64,000 bases of DNA, from positions 1 to 64,000 of the forward strand of contig NZ_JABXFD010000469.1 in NCBI RefSeq assembly GCF_013372625.1, given 5' to 3'. The translations under genes were made by a program, and so were the position numbers. Shown piece by piece: positions 62,994 through 64,000 of this stretch. Position 1 is the stretch's first letter; every line of letters begins with the position of its first letter. This DNA comes from Actinomadura sp. BRA 177. GTDB lineage: Bacteria; Actinomycetota; Actinomycetes; Streptosporangiales; Streptosporangiaceae. Under the pieces are notes generated by a model, which did not search any database, had not been told where the DNA came from, and saw only the letters and a program-made list of their open reading frames with translations.

Positions 62994-63820
62994 TGCTGGA
63001 CGTGCGGGATCTACGGCTGGCGTTCGGCGGCGTCCGCGCGGTCGACGGGCTCACCTTCGCCGTGCACGCGGGCGAGATCGTCTCCATCATCGGCCCGAAC
63101 GGGGCGGGCAAGACGTCCGCGTTCAACTGCGTCACCGGCTTCTACAAGCCGACCGGCGGCCGGGTCGTCCTGGACGGCACCGACATCACCGGGCGGCGCC
63201 CGTCGGCGATCGCCGCGCGCGGCCTGTCGCGGACGTTCCAGAACCTGCGCGTGTTCGGCGACCTGTCGGTGCTGGACAATGTGCGGGCCGGAACGCACCT
63301 GTGGCTGCGGCAGCGCCTCGCCGACGTGCTGCTGCACACCCCGCGCTACCGGCGCAGCGAGCAGGCCGCCACGGACGAGGCGCACAGGTGGCTCGACTTC
63401 ACCGGGCTGCGCGGGGACCGGACGGGCCTCGTCCGGCACCTCCCCTACGGCGAGCAGCGGCGGGTCGAGATCGCGCGGGCGCTGGCCCGCCGGCCGTCCC
63501 TGCTGCTGCTCGACGAGCCCGCCGCCGGGCTCAACCACGCGGAGAAGACCGAGCTGCTCGACCTGATCCGGCGGATCCGGGAGCTGGGCATCGCCATCGC
63601 CGTCATCGAGCACGACATGGGCCTGGTCATGGAGGTCTCCGACCGGATCGTCGTACTCGACCACGGCAGGGAGATCGCCGACGGCACGCCCGCCCAAGTC
63701 CGGGGCGACCCCGCGGTGATCGAGGCGTATCTCGGCCGCGACGCGGAGGCAGAGCAGAAAGGGCCGGAGCAGAGCGGGCCGGCGCAGAGCGGGGAGGTGC
63801 GCGGTGCTCGAACTGATTGA
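62993..63820 (+). CDS. livG: Branched-chain amino acid ABC transporter ATP-binding protein LivG
   Basis: A 275-residue ATPase: Walker A GPNGAGKTS, Q-loop region TFQNLRVFGDLSVLDNV, signature LPYGEQRRVEIARAL, Walker B LLLLDEPAAGLNHAEK, H-loop EHDMGLVMEV. The C-terminus is extended by a repetitive Gln/Gly/Pro tail (AEQKGPEQSGPAQSGEV). ATG 62993 overlaps the livM stop by one base after GGAGGAGG. Confidence 0.93.
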   Translation: MLDVRDLRLAFGGVRAVDGLTFAVHAGEIVSIIGPNGAGKTSAFNCVTGFYKPTGGRVVLDGTDITGRRPSAIAARGLSRTFQNLRVFGDLSVLDNVRAGTHLWLRQRLADVLLHTPRYRRSEQAATDEAHRWLDFTGLRGDRTGLVRHLPYGEQRRVEIARALARRPSLLLLDEPAAGLNHAEKTELLDLIRRIRELGIAIAVIEHDMGLVMEVSDRIVVLDHGREIADGTPAQVRGDPAVIEAYLGRDAEAEQKGPEQSGPAQSGEVRGARTD

Positions 63821-64000
63821 TCTGACGGTGAAGTACGGCGGGGTGACCGCGCTGAACGGCCTGTCGCTCACCGTCGGGAAGGGCGAGACGGTGGCGCTGC
63901 TCGGCAGCAACGGCGCCGGGAAGACGACGACGCTGTCGGCGGTCTCGGGGCTGGTCCGCCCGTCCGGCGGCGACATCAGGTACGAGGGCGAGTCGGTGGC
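63804..64000 (+). CDS. livF: Branched-chain amino acid ABC transporter ATP-binding protein LivF (partial)
   Basis: The first 65 residues of the second ATPase: LELIDLTVKYGGVTALNGLSL, then Walker A LGSNGAGKTTT. GTG 63804 has GGGGAGG upstream and lies inside the end of livG (17-base overlap). The gene runs off the right edge of the window. Confidence 0.92.
   Translation, partial: MLELIDLTVKYGGVTALNGLSLTVGKGETVALLGSNGAGKTTTLSAVSGLVRPSGGDIRYEGESV

Overview
The window is high-GC DNA with many GTG starts, 4-nt ATGA/GTGA gene overlaps, an XRE/DUF5753-DUF397-ATPase trio and a DUF574-type methyltransferase. This points to a filamentous actinomycete, plausibly Thermomonosporaceae or a relative. The left edge is an assembly end: bases 1-19 match the Tn5/Nextera mosaic end and bases 21-92 are a perfect fold-back, so the first ~60 bases are not trustworthy genome sequence.

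Layout. (1) 1-7.6 kb: a likely light/oxidative-stress cluster. It holds a truncated MerR regulator, a TspO/MBR protein, a photolyase, DUF3140 and DUF2945 proteins, an amine-oxidase-like flavoprotein, a small membrane protein, a remnant of a second FAD enzyme and two DUF1990 proteins. (2) 7.6-18.1 kb: cation homeostasis with decay. A CPA1 antiporter, a CBS protein and NhaA each sit behind a copy of the same structured leader. Between them lie remnants of an IS110 transposase, a second CBS gene and an SLC13/ArsB permease, plus an AGCS symporter, an alpha/beta hydrolase and a tetR-ABC exporter operon with a clear palindromic operator. (3) 18.1-21.1 kb: a junkyard of pseudogenes (photolyase C-terminus, enoyl-CoA hydratase, BtrH-like) around an intact DUF574 methyltransferase and a SnoaL-like gene. 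An HxlR-type regulator is cut off at 21.06 kb, where the next block begins.

(4) 21.1-43.5 kb: an anti-phage defence island, all minus strand except one regulator pair. Its outer genes match the methylation-associated defence system (MADS): mad2 (N6-adenine methyltransferase), mad3 (AAA ATPase), mad4, mad5 (HsdS-like), then mad6 (NERD + pseudokinase + kinase + P-loop), mad7 and mad8 (1800-aa nuclease/HerA translocase). No mad1 is visible. The locus is split between mad5 and mad6 by a second unit: a HATPase/XRE/DUF397 regulatory trio and a tight DUF262 - DUF3696 ATPase - unknown protein operon, which is my best candidate for an undescribed system.

(5) 43.9-57.7 kb: an extracellular protein-degradation and peptide-uptake region. 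It holds an S33 tripeptidyl aminopeptidase, an M9 collagenase with PKD and PPC domains, a five-gene dipeptide ABC transporter, an Xaa-Pro peptidase, an alpha-lytic-type S1 protease and a GntR regulator. Three intergenic regions here share a GTGCAAT/ATTGCAC operator-like motif, suggesting one regulon. (6) 57.8-64 kb: a LysR regulator, a HATPase protein and a branched-chain amino-acid/amide ABC operon (livKHMGF), with livF running off the window.
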